Under the pieces are notes generated by a model. That model was given only the letters and a program-made list of their open reading frames with translations. It was not told the DNA's origin and did no database searches. A DNA stretch of 64,000 nt from an uncultured Kiloniellaceae bacterium (lineage in GTDB: Bacteria > Pseudomonadota > Alphaproteobacteria > Kiloniellales > Kiloniellaceae). The position numbers and the translations under genes were made by a program. The stretch is from assembly GCA_947500035.1 (NCBI GenBank), contig CANMQP010000012.1, forward strand, positions 186,001 through 250,000. The letters are read 5' to 3'. Shown one piece after another: positions 17,462-25,896 of this stretch (its first letter is position 1; the number at the start of each line of letters is the position of its first letter).

Positions 17462-18106
17462 TCACGCGGGCAGAATTCCCTGCCCCATTTCACGGTCCTT
17501 CTTACGGTCCTGGTCGATCAGATCGCGAATGGCCGGACGGGACAGCGCGCGCCGGCGATAGCTCTCTAGATTCGGATAGATGCCATGATCGAGCTGCGCT
17601 TTGCCTGACAACACAAAAAACCAGGTCAGATAGGCGTCGGCAGCAGTGAAACGCTCACCCAGCAGGTAATTTCGATCCGCCAGATGCTGTTCCAAAGTCT
17701 TGAAGCGCAGCGGTGCAAGCCGCCGCACGCGATCTTTCACCTCATCGGTGGCCTCCTGATAAAACAGCACCCGGAACAACCCCTTGTGCAGCTCGGTCGC
17801 GCAAAATGCGATCCAGCGGAGCAATTGAAAGTAGTCGGGGTCGTCCGGATCGACACGGAAATCCGCGTTACCGGATTGCGATTGAATCCACAGCAGGACA
17901 GTCGAGGTTTCCGTTAGGAGACTGCCATCCCCAAGCTGCAGGGCCGCGACCTGTCCCAAGGGATTGACATCAAAGAGCGAGCCTCCGGTTTCGAGTTCTT
18001 TGGTGCGAAGGTTCAGATAAGAGATGTCCAGCTGTACGTCCCCCTCGCCCGCGGCGAATCGCGCCGCCAATGAGCAGGTGAGCGGGGCATGAAAGAGAGT
18101 GGTCAT
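17462..18106 (-). CDS. Glutathione S-transferase family protein
   Basis: A 214-residue GST. The N-terminal thioredoxin-like half has LFHAPLTCSLAARFA with Ser9 or Cys8 at the catalytic position, FDVNPLGQVAALQL, and the glutathione-gripping DGSLLTETSTVLLWI. The all-helical C-terminal half contains GERFTAADAYLTWFFVL, the N-capping motif. It is convergent with the response regulator six bases away. Nothing in the context specifies a substrate; detoxification by glutathione conjugation is the family role. Confidence 0.9.
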   Translation of the reverse strand: MTTLFHAPLTCSLAARFAAGEGDVQLDISYLNLRTKELETGGSLFDVNPLGQVAALQLGDGSLLTETSTVLLWIQSQSGNADFRVDPDDPDYFQLLRWIAFCATELHKGLFRVLFYQEATDEVKDRVRRLAPLRFKTLEQHLADRNYLLGERFTAADAYLTWFFVLSGKAQLDHGIYPNLESYRRRALSRPAIRDLIDQDRKKDREMGQGILPA

Positions 18107-18207
18107 GAAGCTGCTCTGCTCTCAGCGGATCAGACGATCAGAACGAAAGTCGTCAATGGAGTCTGTTGGCGAGACGAGTGACCCCAACGAGCTTTTGAGG
18201 CAGGCCC

Positions 18208-19206
18208 TCACTCCACCTCCCAGGTTCCGCCGTCATGCAGCAGACTGCTGAGCTCGTCCCGCGAGAGCGTGGTGAAGTGATTGCGGGCTTCCTGATCCGA
18301 GCCGTAGTCGTTCACCGGATCGCAGTAGAGCACACCGAGCGCCGTCGGCAGATCGCCGCCTTCCATAGAAGAAAGCGCGCAGGCCAGCGCCCAGTTGGTT
18401 TCGTCGTGGACCGTGGCCAGCGATGCAGGATCGCCGCCCGCTTCGGTCAATTCCATGCGGCCGCTTCGGCTGTCAAAAACCAGCCCCTTGTCCCGCTCCT
18501 TACCGAAGACCAATGGCTCACCATGCGCAACGCGGACCGTCTTTTCGAAGGATTCCGCCTTGGTGGCCATCCCGGCCCAGACGGCATCGTTGTAAACAAT
18601 GCAGTTCTGGAAGATCTCGACCAGGGACGCCCCCTTGTGCGCCTGCGCGCGGGTCAGAACCTCCGGCAGGTGATCCAGCAAAGTATCCGCCGAGCGGGCC
18701 ACGAAGCGTGCCCCCGCGCCAAGGGCCATCAGGGCCGCATTGACCGGCCGGTCAACCGAACCGCCCGGGGTTGAGGGCGAGCGGGTGCCGACCGAGGAGG
18801 TCGGCGAGTACTGCCCTTTGGTCAAACCATAGATCGCGTTGTTCAGCAGCAGCAGATTGAGATCCATGTTCCGGCGCAGGGCGTGCAGCAGATGATTGCC
18901 GCCGATGGAGAGAAAGTCGCCGTCGCCGCCGACCACCCAGACGTCCAGCTCCGGATTGGCCAGCTTCACCCCGGTCGCCACCGCCGGCGCGCGGCCATGG
19001 ATGGTATGGAAACCGTAGCTGTCCACGTAGTAGGGGAAACGCGCCGCGCAGCCGATGCCGGAGATAAAGACCACTTCGTGGGGCGGGCGGCCGATCTTAG
19101 CCAGCGTCGTGCGCACGGATTTCAGGATCGCGTAGTCGCCGCAGCCCGGACACCAGCGCACTTCCTGATCGGTGGTGAAGTCTTTCGCGGTCAAAACCTG
19201 GTTCAT
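18208..19206 (-). CDS. korB: 2-oxoacid:ferredoxin oxidoreductase beta subunit
   Basis: A 332-residue KorB-type subunit that binds thiamine diphosphate and one [4Fe-4S] cluster. The TPP motif runs from GDGD at 94-97 to Asn122-Asn123, and cluster ligands are Cys19 and Cys22 (WCPGCGDYAIL), Cys53 (GIGCAARFPYY) and Cys202. With the alpha subunit it converts 2-oxoglutarate (or another 2-oxoacid) plus CoA to the acyl-CoA, passing electrons to ferredoxin. The ATG at 19206 overlaps the korA stop by four bases. The two-subunit arrangement matches enzymes described from Mycobacterium and Magnetococcus. Confidence 0.92.
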   Translation of the reverse strand: MNQVLTAKDFTTDQEVRWCPGCGDYAILKSVRTTLAKIGRPPHEVVFISGIGCAARFPYYVDSYGFHTIHGRAPAVATGVKLANPELDVWVVGGDGDFLSIGGNHLLHALRRNMDLNLLLLNNAIYGLTKGQYSPTSSVGTRSPSTPGGSVDRPVNAALMALGAGARFVARSADTLLDHLPEVLTRAQAHKGASLVEIFQNCIVYNDAVWAGMATKAESFEKTVRVAHGEPLVFGKERDKGLVFDSRSGRMELTEAGGDPASLATVHDETNWALACALSSMEGGDLPTALGVLYCDPVNDYGSDQEARNHFTTLSRDELSSLLHDGGTWEVE

Positions 19207-21095
19207 GACGCGCCTCCCTCGGCTTTTTGCAAGGTCGCTCTGAGCGCCGTCTTGACGGTTGCGACCTTGAAGGGTTTCCCGGTCATCTGATTGACGCCTT
19301 CCGCCGGAATCAGGAACTCGGAACGCAGCAGCCGGCAGAGCTGGCCGCCGTTCATCTCGGCCACCAGCACATGATCGAAACCGCGCAGCAGGTCCTCCAG
19401 TCCGGGCGCCAGGGGCGAGATATGACGCAGGTGAATATGCGCGACCTCCAGGCCCTCGGAGAGCAGTTCCTTCACCGCCGCGTTCAGCGCGCCATAGGTG
19501 GAGCCCCAGCCGACGATGGCCACGCGCCCGCGCTCCACGCCGCGCTCGACCTTCACCGGCGGCAGGATATCGGCAATCCGGGCGATCTTTTCGGCCCGCA
19601 GATCGGTCATGGTCTGGTGGTTATCGGGATCGTAGGAAATATGGCCGCTGCCGTCGGCCTTCTCGATGCCGCCGATCCGGTGCTGCAGCTCCGGTGTGCC
19701 CGGGCGGACCCAGGGCCGGGCGAGGGTTTTTTCGTCGCGCTGGAAGGGCTGGAAGTTTTCCGGATCGTCGCGGTAGTGCGGGGCAATCTCCGGCAACTCC
19801 GCCACATCGGGAATCCGCCAGGGTTCTGCGGCGTTGGCGATGTAGCCGTCCGCCAGCACCATAACAGGCGTCATGTAGCGGATCGCGATCGTGGCTGCGT
19901 CGATCATGGTCTGGAAGCATTCCGCCGGGGTCGCCGGCGCCAGCACGGCGATCGGAGCCTCGCCGTGACGTCCGTAAAGCGCCATGGAGAGATCCGCCTG
20001 TTCCGCCTTGGTCGGCATGCCGGTCGACGGCCCCGCGCGCTGCACATTGACCACCACCAGCGGCAGCTCCGTGGCCACCGCCAGGCTCAGGGCTTCGGAT
20101 TTCAGTGCAATGCCCGGGCCCGAAGACCCGGTCACGCCGAGCGCGCCACCGTAAGAGGCGCCGATGGCCGCCGTGGCCGCCGCGATCTCGTCTTCCGCCT
20201 GGAAAGTCACGATCCCCTTGCTGCGCAGGGCCGCCAGCGCGTGCAACAGGCCGGAGGCCGGGGTAATGGGATAGGAGCAGTAGGCGAGCTTGATACCGGC
20301 GCAGCAGGCCGCCGCCGCCAGGCCCTTGGCCATGGCGTCGATGCCGGTGATGCTGCGGTAGGTGCCGGGCTCGAAGCTGGCTTCCAGCGGATGACCGATC
20401 ACGTCGCGGCCGATCTCCATGGTCTCGCCGAAAGCATGACCCGCGTTGAGCGCCGCGAGGTTGGCGGCGGCCACCTCAGGGATCTTGGCGAACTTCTCCG
20501 CAATCCACTCCTGGGTCGCCGCGCGCTTGCGCCCGAACATCCAGAAGGTCAGTCCCAGCGCCCAGAAGTTCTTGGCGCGGTCGGCGACCTTCTTGCTGGC
20601 GCCGGTATCCGCCACCGCCTCGCCGCAGCGCCGCGCAATGTCGATCTTGAGCAGCTGGTAGGTCACGAGGGTATCGTCTTCCAGAGGGCTGACGTCATAG
20701 CCGGCCTTGGCCAGGTTACGCTTGGTGAAAGCCCCCTCGTCCAGGATCACCAGACCGCCGTCGCGCAGATCCGCCAGATTGGTTTTCAGCGCCGCCGGAT
20801 TGAAGGCGATCAGCACGTCGACCGTATCGCCCGGGGTGAGAACCTTCGGACCGCCAAACTGGATCTGGAAGGCCGAAACGCCGAAGGTCGTGCCGACCGG
20901 CGCGCGAATTTCCGCCGGAAAATCCGGAAAGGTGATGAGATCATGGCCACTGAGGGCGGCGGATTTTGCGAACTCCGCGCCCAGAACCTGGACACCGTCG
21001 CCGGAATCTCCGGCGAAACGTACGACAACCCGCTCTGGGGCCGTCTGATCGCCCGTCTTCCGGTCATCCTGCAAAGCTGCGGCCTGACTACCCAC
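19203..21095 (-). CDS. korA: 2-oxoacid:ferredoxin oxidoreductase alpha subunit (gamma-alpha fusion)
   Basis: A 630-residue subunit with the gamma domain first (about residues 20-200, RFAGDSGDGVQVLGAEFAKS) and the pyrimidine-binding alpha domain after it (from about 240, SYPITPASGLLHALA). The transketolase-like C-terminal domain includes VAIVGWGSTYGALNAAV. It starts at GTG 21095 with GAGG seven bases upstream; no ATG is closer. There is no separate ferredoxin-like delta subunit, as expected for the KorAB class. 2-Oxoglutarate is the likely substrate by similarity of layout, but a branched-chain 2-oxoacid cannot be excluded. Confidence 0.92.
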   Translation of the reverse strand: MGSQAAALQDDRKTGDQTAPERVVVRFAGDSGDGVQVLGAEFAKSAALSGHDLITFPDFPAEIRAPVGTTFGVSAFQIQFGGPKVLTPGDTVDVLIAFNPAALKTNLADLRDGGLVILDEGAFTKRNLAKAGYDVSPLEDDTLVTYQLLKIDIARRCGEAVADTGASKKVADRAKNFWALGLTFWMFGRKRAATQEWIAEKFAKIPEVAAANLAALNAGHAFGETMEIGRDVIGHPLEASFEPGTYRSITGIDAMAKGLAAAACCAGIKLAYCSYPITPASGLLHALAALRSKGIVTFQAEDEIAAATAAIGASYGGALGVTGSSGPGIALKSEALSLAVATELPLVVVNVQRAGPSTGMPTKAEQADLSMALYGRHGEAPIAVLAPATPAECFQTMIDAATIAIRYMTPVMVLADGYIANAAEPWRIPDVAELPEIAPHYRDDPENFQPFQRDEKTLARPWVRPGTPELQHRIGGIEKADGSGHISYDPDNHQTMTDLRAEKIARIADILPPVKVERGVERGRVAIVGWGSTYGALNAAVKELLSEGLEVAHIHLRHISPLAPGLEDLLRGFDHVLVAEMNGGQLCRLLRSEFLIPAEGVNQMTGKPFKVATVKTALRATLQKAEGGAS

Positions 21096-21533
21096 GGGCC
21101 AGCCTCCTCATCACATCGTTCAACAGCATGTCTTCCACCTCAAAAACCACTCGGCGACGGCACGGCATCCGCAGGCTTAGGGCACACGCGCGCCGCTGTC
21201 TTTGATCCAAAGCAAGGAAACTTCCGCGGATCAAACCGGACCGTCCGGACGGAACAGCCTAGGCCTATCCCGCTGCGCAGGCAATCCAATGAAGGCACAG
21301 AAACGACCAACCTGGATTGAGTGCTGTTCTCGCTAGTATACTAACGAGATAAAATCGGTCATTCAATTGAATAAATGGCTATTTTTATGACTTTTTTGAA
21401 TGTAAGTCAGGAAATTTTTTGTGCACAAAAATCACGCCACATGGAATTCGCGGCAATAAATTGCATGAAACGGCGTCAATCACTCTAAAGTGAGGGACCC
21501 AAGGGCTGATGGATTACAGTTTCGAGGCCGACA
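21096..21533. promoter_or_regulatory. Divergent intergenic region with palindromes upstream of korAB
   Basis: This 438-bp gap lies between korA and the VOC gene. From 21320 on it is strongly AT-rich. A 22-bp imperfect palindrome sits at 21328-21349 (TCTCGCTAG..CTAACGAGA type, one mismatched pair) and a perfect 12-bp palindrome ATTCAATTGAAT at 21361-21372. Both are good operator candidates, perhaps for the MarR protein at 21916-22374. The part nearest korA (21100-21310) shows nothing I recognise. Confidence 0.45.
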
Positions 21534-21887
21534 ATGACCGTCAAACGCATCGTCTCCAACGTCGCGGCCAAGGACGTCACGGCCGCGCGCGCTTTCTACG
21601 AAGATCTTCTGGGGCTAGAGGTTCTCATGGACCTCGGCTGGATCGTGACCTTCGGGTCCGATCAAAGCGCGCCGGTCCAGATCAGTGTCGCCAGCGAAGG
21701 CGGGTCGGGAACCGAAGTGCCGGATATCTCGATCGAGGTCGACGACGTCGACGAGGTCTACGCCCGCGCCAAAGCAACCGGGCTGGATATCCCCTATGAT
21801 CTGACCGACGAACCCTGGAATGTCCGCCGCTTTTATGTCCGCGACCCCTTCGGCAAACTGATCAACATTCTGGCGCATGCAGACTAA
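21534..21887 (+). CDS. VOC/glyoxalase-family protein
   Basis: A 117-residue vicinal-oxygen-chelate protein. It has the classical layout: RIVSNVAAKDVTAARAFYEDLLGLEV in the first module and DISIEVDDVDEVYARAKATG then RRFYVRDPFGKLINILAH in the second. The glyoxalase-type first-strand His is replaced (IVSNV), so a resistance-protein-like or binding role is possible instead of metal catalysis. The ATG at 21534 follows a stretch with GAGGCCGACA. It converges on the MarR gene. Confidence 0.82.
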   Translation: MTVKRIVSNVAAKDVTAARAFYEDLLGLEVLMDLGWIVTFGSDQSAPVQISVASEGGSGTEVPDISIEVDDVDEVYARAKATGLDIPYDLTDEPWNVRRFYVRDPFGKLINILAHAD

Positions 21888-21915
21888 ACTCCGGCCATGG
21901 TTAGCATCGGCGGCA

Positions 21916-22374
21916 TCAAGTGCCGTAAAGTTTGCGCAGCAAACGGATCAGGGTCGTGCGCTCCCGGATGTTCAAGGGCTTGAGCGTCTCTTTGGAGATC
22001 TGAAGACCCAGAGGAATCGCAGCACGGATCGCCTCCTCGCCTTTCTCTGTCAGTTCCACGAAGTGTTTGCGCCCGTCATCGGGATCGGGCCGGGTCCGGA
22101 TCAGGCCACGCGCTGAAAGCCGGTCGACGACGCCTTTGATGGTCGCCACATCCATGGCGGTCTGGCGCCCGAGCTCGTTCTGCGGCAGGGCCCCTTTTTC
22201 GTGCAGTTTGGCCAGCACCGCAAAGCGCGTCGGCGTCAGATCCTCGGGCATGAGGTTGGCAAAGACACCGCCGTGTTTTTGCGAGGCGACGCGCAGAATA
22301 AAGCCGATCTGCTCCTCCAGGAGGTAGTCCGGCAAATCGATTTCTTCGGCGTTTCCCTCAGTTCCGCTTTTCAT
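21916..22374 (-). CDS. MarR-family transcriptional regulator
   Basis: A 152-residue winged helix-turn-helix dimer-forming regulator. Core features are TPTRFAVLAKLHEKGALPQNELGRQ, the recognition helix DVATIKGVVDRLSARGLI, and the wing RTRPDPDDGRKHFVELTEKG. The ATG at 22374 is chosen; a GTG at 22389 would add five residues. It sits between a VOC protein and dhaK. MarR proteins of this type commonly respond to aromatic or oxidative signals; the palindromes at 21328-21372 are candidate targets. Confidence 0.88.
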   Translation of the reverse strand: MKSGTEGNAEEIDLPDYLLEEQIGFILRVASQKHGGVFANLMPEDLTPTRFAVLAKLHEKGALPQNELGRQTAMDVATIKGVVDRLSARGLIRTRPDPDDGRKHFVELTEKGEEAIRAAIPLGLQISKETLKPLNIRERTTLIRLLRKLYGT

Positions 22375-22422
22375 CACGCCCCATGGCACTCAGCTATGTC
22401 AACTCAAGCGGTGTTACACCCT

Positions 22423-23427
22423 TTAGACGCCCCACCTCAAGGCCGCCGTATGCACCGGTGCATCCCAGTAGCCGAGCATCTCGTCATCCACCCTGGTCAG
22501 CGTGATCGAGCAGCCCGCCATATCGAGCGAGGTGCAGTAATCGCCGACCAGCGAGCGCGCAATTGTCAGGCCGCGTTCCTCGCAGAGCCTGCGCGCGGCA
22601 TCATACACCAGGTACAGTTCCATCAGCGGCGTGCCGCCCATTCCGTTGACCAGCAGCAGCACCGGGTCGCCGGACCTGGGTCCGTCTTCCTTGCAGATCG
22701 CCTCGATCATCTCGGCGGCGAGCGCATCGGCCTCCATCAGCTTGACCCTGCGCCGACCGGGCTCGCCGTGAATACCCACGCCCATCTCCATCTCGTCCTC
22801 GGCCAGCTCGAACGTCGGCTTACCGGCGGCGGGCACGGTGCAGCTGGTCAGGGCCACGCCCATGGTGCCGCTGGCCGCATTGACCCGCTCTCCCAAGGCC
22901 CGGCAGGCCGCCAGATCCGCACCGGCCTCGGCGGCGGCGCCGACGATCTTCTCGACAATCACCGTCCCCGCGACCCCGCGCCGGCCCTGGGTAAAGAGCG
23001 AATCTTCCACAGCCACATCGTCATTGGTCAGAATCGTCGCCTGTTCGCCCTCATGCATCTCGCCATACATCTCTGCGGCCATTTCGAAGTTCATGACGTC
23101 GCCGGAGTAGTTCTTGACGATAAAGAGCACACCTGCGCCGGCATCGACGGCCTGCGCCGCTGCCAGCATCTGATCCGGCGTCGAGGAGGTGAAGACCTCG
23201 CCGGGACAGGCGGCATCCAGCATCCCACGTCCGACAAAGCCCGCGTGCAGAGGTTCATGCCCCGAGCCGCCGCCGGAAATCAGCGCGACCTTTCCCTTCG
23301 GCGTGCCGCCCGCGCGCTGAACGAACTTCGGGTCCCAGTGCACCGAGATGATATCGCTGTGCGCCGCGCCGAAACCGCGCAGGCTCTCGGTGAGAACATC
23401 ATCGACGGAGTTGATCAGCTTTTTCAT
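22423..23427 (-). CDS. dhaK: Dihydroxyacetone kinase, DHA-binding subunit
   Basis: A 334-residue DhaK that binds dihydroxyacetone covalently for phosphorylation to DHAP. GGGSGHEPLHAGFVG lies at residues 52-66, Asp110 matches the catalytic Asp, and His220 (GIHGEPG) matches the hemiaminal-forming His. A GGGAGGAAA site precedes the ATG at 23427. It is the last gene of the long minus-strand operon that also encodes DhaL, DhaM, HPr, Enzyme I and an ABC importer. Phosphate reaches DHA from PEP through Enzyme I, HPr, DhaM and ADP-bound DhaL. Confidence 0.94.
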   Translation of the reverse strand: MKKLINSVDDVLTESLRGFGAAHSDIISVHWDPKFVQRAGGTPKGKVALISGGGSGHEPLHAGFVGRGMLDAACPGEVFTSSTPDQMLAAAQAVDAGAGVLFIVKNYSGDVMNFEMAAEMYGEMHEGEQATILTNDDVAVEDSLFTQGRRGVAGTVIVEKIVGAAAEAGADLAACRALGERVNAASGTMGVALTSCTVPAAGKPTFELAEDEMEMGVGIHGEPGRRRVKLMEADALAAEMIEAICKEDGPRSGDPVLLLVNGMGGTPLMELYLVYDAARRLCEERGLTIARSLVGDYCTSLDMAGCSITLTRVDDEMLGYWDAPVHTAALRWGV

Positions 23428-23456
23428 CTTTTCGTTTCCTCCCGTGTGAGCAGAGC

Positions 23457-23939
23457 TCAGCCGCCCTCGCGCGCCAGGGCAATCATCCTGGCGGCAAGTG
23501 CCTCAATGGCTTCGGCCAGACGTTCCTGTTTTGCTGGATCCTCGAAGTCCGGCAGTTCGATCATGACAATACGCTTGCCGGAGACCTCTTCGGATTCCAG
23601 CGCCGCCGCCTGATTGGGGTGCGCGATCCGGTAGGCGTCCAGAAAGACGCCCCGTTCTTCCGGCGAAAAATGACAGATTTTGAAAATCGAGGCGACATGC
23701 GGGGCAGGCAGGGGAACCCGCAGCGCCGGATTGGTGATCTGCGAGACGAAGCTCTTATGGGTGCCCAGGGCCTTGGCGATGCGTTGGCGGGTGCCGGACG
23801 GCCGCCGGTCGATGAACTCCCGCAGGATCTGCTTGTAGGTCGCGACCGACTGGTCAGCGGCCGATTTTAATGCCGTGCCGTTCCGGTTGGCCGGTCTGGG
23901 ACTCACGGACTTGGGATTGGTGGACTTGGGGTCAGTCAT
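23457..23939 (-). CDS. Helix-turn-helix protein embedded in the DHA kinase operon
   Basis: A 160-residue protein with an N-terminal low-complexity segment (MTDPKSTNPKSVSPRP) and a clear HTH at about residues 50-75 (RQRIAKALGTHKSFVSQITN). The second half has FSPEERGVFLDAYRIAHP and an acidic helix near the end. The start at 23939 overlaps the Enzyme I stop by eight bases, so it is translated with the PTS. No catalytic motif is seen. It could be a local repressor/activator of the operon, sensing PTS or Dha status, but this is inferred from position and the HTH alone. Confidence 0.75.
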   Translation of the reverse strand: MTDPKSTNPKSVSPRPANRNGTALKSAADQSVATYKQILREFIDRRPSGTRQRIAKALGTHKSFVSQITNPALRVPLPAPHVASIFKICHFSPEERGVFLDAYRIAHPNQAAALESEEVSGKRIVMIELPDFEDPAKQERLAEAIEALAARMIALAREGG

Positions 23940-25536
23940 AACGGCGCACCGCGAGCTTGACCCGCCCCACCTGCGCAGGCGCGACCGAGAGCCGCCGCAA
24001 CCCGCAGTCCAGCAGGTCGGGAATTGCATTGGGGTCCGAGGCCATGTCGCCGCAGAGACTGACCTCGACACCCATGCGCGCCGCTGCCTCGACCGTCCGC
24101 CGGATCAACTCCAGAACCGCCGGGTTTTTTGCGTCCGCCAGCCCGGTCACCGCCGCGTTATCCCGCGCGCAGGCTGTGGTGTATTGAATGAGGTCATTGG
24201 AGCCAATCGAGAAGAAATCCACCTTGAAACGCTCCGCGGCCAAAGCGGCGGCGGGAACCTCGACCATCATACCAAGCTGCGGGCGGGCATGCGCAACCCC
24301 CTGCGCCGCGAGTTCGGAGAGGGCGGCCTCCAGCAGCGCGCGCACTGCCTCGACTTCTTCGGGCACGGTGACCATGGGGATCATGATCTTTAAGGGGCCG
24401 AGCGACGCGGCCCGGGCCAGCGCGCGCAGCTGCAGCTTCATGACCTCCGGCTTCAGGAGTGACAGGCGGACACCGCGCAAACCCAGAAAGGGATTGCTCT
24501 CGTCATCGACCGTGACGCCGGGAATCGGCTTGTCACCGCCCGCATCGAGGGTGCGGATGATCACCGGACGTCCCGCGGCCCAGGTCATGAGATCGCGATA
24601 GACCTCGTACTGTTTCTGCTCGTCGGGCAGCGCGCCGTCGCTGAAAAGAAACTCCGTGCGCGTCAGACCGATGCCGTCACAGTTCGCGACCGGCACCTCG
24701 GCCAGGACCCGCGGATCGTCCGCGTTGATCAAAATCTCGATCCGCTCGCCCTGCGCCGTCACTGCCGCTTCGCCCAGCAGCGATTGCGCCGCCGCGTCGT
24801 CGGCGTCCCGGGCGCGCAGGCGCCGCCCGATCTCTTCCAGAGTCTCGGTTGTCGGCGCCAGGATCAGGCGCCCGCTTTCGGCATCGAGCACAGCCGGGCA
24901 GGCGGCCACCAGCGTCTCGGGCGCATCCTCAAGCCCGACCACCAGCGGAATGCCGCGCGCGCGGGCCAGAATGGCAACGTGACTGGTCGGGCTGCCGCCG
25001 CAGATCGCGACGCCCCGATAGAGGCTCCAGTCCAGCTCCAGAAAGCGCGAGGGCGTCAGGTCCCGGGCAATGATGATGTCTCCATCCAGCTTGACCTGTG
25101 CCGTCTCCTTACCGTGCAGCGCGGCGAGCACGCGCTCCTTGAGGTCCAGAAGATCGTCCGCGCGTGCCTTGAAATAGTCGTCCTCGCCTTCCCGGTATTC
25201 GGTGACCTCGCCGTCGATGATCCTGATCCAGGCCAGATCCGCAGGCTGCCCCGCCTCGACGGCGGCATAGACCGGGGCCAGCAGGTCTTCGTCTTCGAGC
25301 AGCGCGGTCTGGAACTCGAGAATCTCGGCACCCGTCTCATCCTGGGCCCCGGCCAGCGCCTCGAGCTGTTCCGTGGCGCGCGTGATGGCGCCCGCGAGTA
25401 CGCTGCGTTCTTCCTCGGGCGAACCGGCTGTCCGTTGCAACTCCGCCGCGGAGGCAAGCCGCACGGCCCGGCCCACCACAAGGCCGTCGGACGCCGCGAC
25501 CCCGCTCAGAATGCGCTCTCCTGAAGTCTCAATCAT
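23932..25536 (-). CDS. PEP-protein phosphotransferase (Enzyme I) of the DHA kinase system
   Basis: A 534-residue Enzyme I that autophosphorylates with PEP and passes phosphate to HPr. Phosphohistidine is His186 in GGSPTSHVAILARARG; the PEP-binding barrel includes GGDKPIPG, RGVRLSL and the C-terminal SLCGDMASDPNAI. It lacks fused HPr or GAF domains, so it is the free-standing form, in contrast to multidomain DhaM of Escherichia coli. It lies 27 bp downstream of the HPr gene and overlaps the HTH gene. Its dedication to DHA phosphorylation is inferred from the operon. Confidence 0.92.
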   Translation of the reverse strand: MIETSGERILSGVAASDGLVVGRAVRLASAAELQRTAGSPEEERSVLAGAITRATEQLEALAGAQDETGAEILEFQTALLEDEDLLAPVYAAVEAGQPADLAWIRIIDGEVTEYREGEDDYFKARADDLLDLKERVLAALHGKETAQVKLDGDIIIARDLTPSRFLELDWSLYRGVAICGGSPTSHVAILARARGIPLVVGLEDAPETLVAACPAVLDAESGRLILAPTTETLEEIGRRLRARDADDAAAQSLLGEAAVTAQGERIEILINADDPRVLAEVPVANCDGIGLTRTEFLFSDGALPDEQKQYEVYRDLMTWAAGRPVIIRTLDAGGDKPIPGVTVDDESNPFLGLRGVRLSLLKPEVMKLQLRALARAASLGPLKIMIPMVTVPEEVEAVRALLEAALSELAAQGVAHARPQLGMMVEVPAAALAAERFKVDFFSIGSNDLIQYTTACARDNAAVTGLADAKNPAVLELIRRTVEAAARMGVEVSLCGDMASDPNAIPDLLDCGLRRLSVAPAQVGRVKLAVRRYD

Positions 25537-25563
25537 AGTTCTCGTTACGACTCAAAGTGGCTC

Positions 25564-25896
25564 TCATTCAGCATCGAAATCCCGCTCGATCAAGGCGACC
25601 AGAGCCTTCACGGCGTCGTCGGCCTGCGCGCCCTGCGCCCGCACGAAAAGAGTTTCGCCACTGCCGGCCTTCAGTTTCATCACCGCGTTGGGCGACTTGG
25701 CATTGACCCATTTGCCCTCTTCGCCCGTGCGGATCTCGACCGTGGCGTCATGGGTCTTGGCGAGCTTGGTCAGCTTGACCGCCGGACGGGCATGCAGTCC
25801 CGTGGGATCCTGGATCGTCGCCTCTCCTGTTGCTACCGTTTCATTCGCGTCGGCGCTCTCATCCGGGCCGGCAGTTTCGGCGGGCAGTTCGCTCAT
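25564..25896 (-). CDS. HPr-family phosphocarrier with acidic N-terminal extension
   Basis: A 110-residue HPr. The active site is His35 in DPTGLHARPAVKL, and Ser68 occupies about the position of the regulatory Ser46. About 22 acidic, disorder-like residues precede the fold (SELPAETAGPDESADANE), making it longer than the usual 85-90 residues. GGAGGAG precedes the ATG at 25896, which overlaps the dhaM stop by four bases. It should accept phosphate from the Enzyme I encoded next and donate it to DhaM. Confidence 0.92.
   Translation of the reverse strand: MSELPAETAGPDESADANETVATGEATIQDPTGLHARPAVKLTKLAKTHDATVEIRTGEEGKWVNAKSPNAVMKLKAGSGETLFVRAQGAQADDAVKALVALIERDFDAE

Noticed and set aside
18208-21095. 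Indolepyruvate ferredoxin oxidoreductase (IorAB)
   Set aside because: The alpha subunit starts with the gamma domain followed by the pyrimidine-binding domain and the beta subunit has the KorB cysteine pattern, unlike the IorA arrangement.
19227-21320. Long open frame of nearly 700 codons on the plus strand opposite korA
   Set aside because: It is antisense to a gene with complete catalytic motifs, its product is rich in Arg, Gly, His and Gln without any domain, and such frames are common in high-GC DNA.
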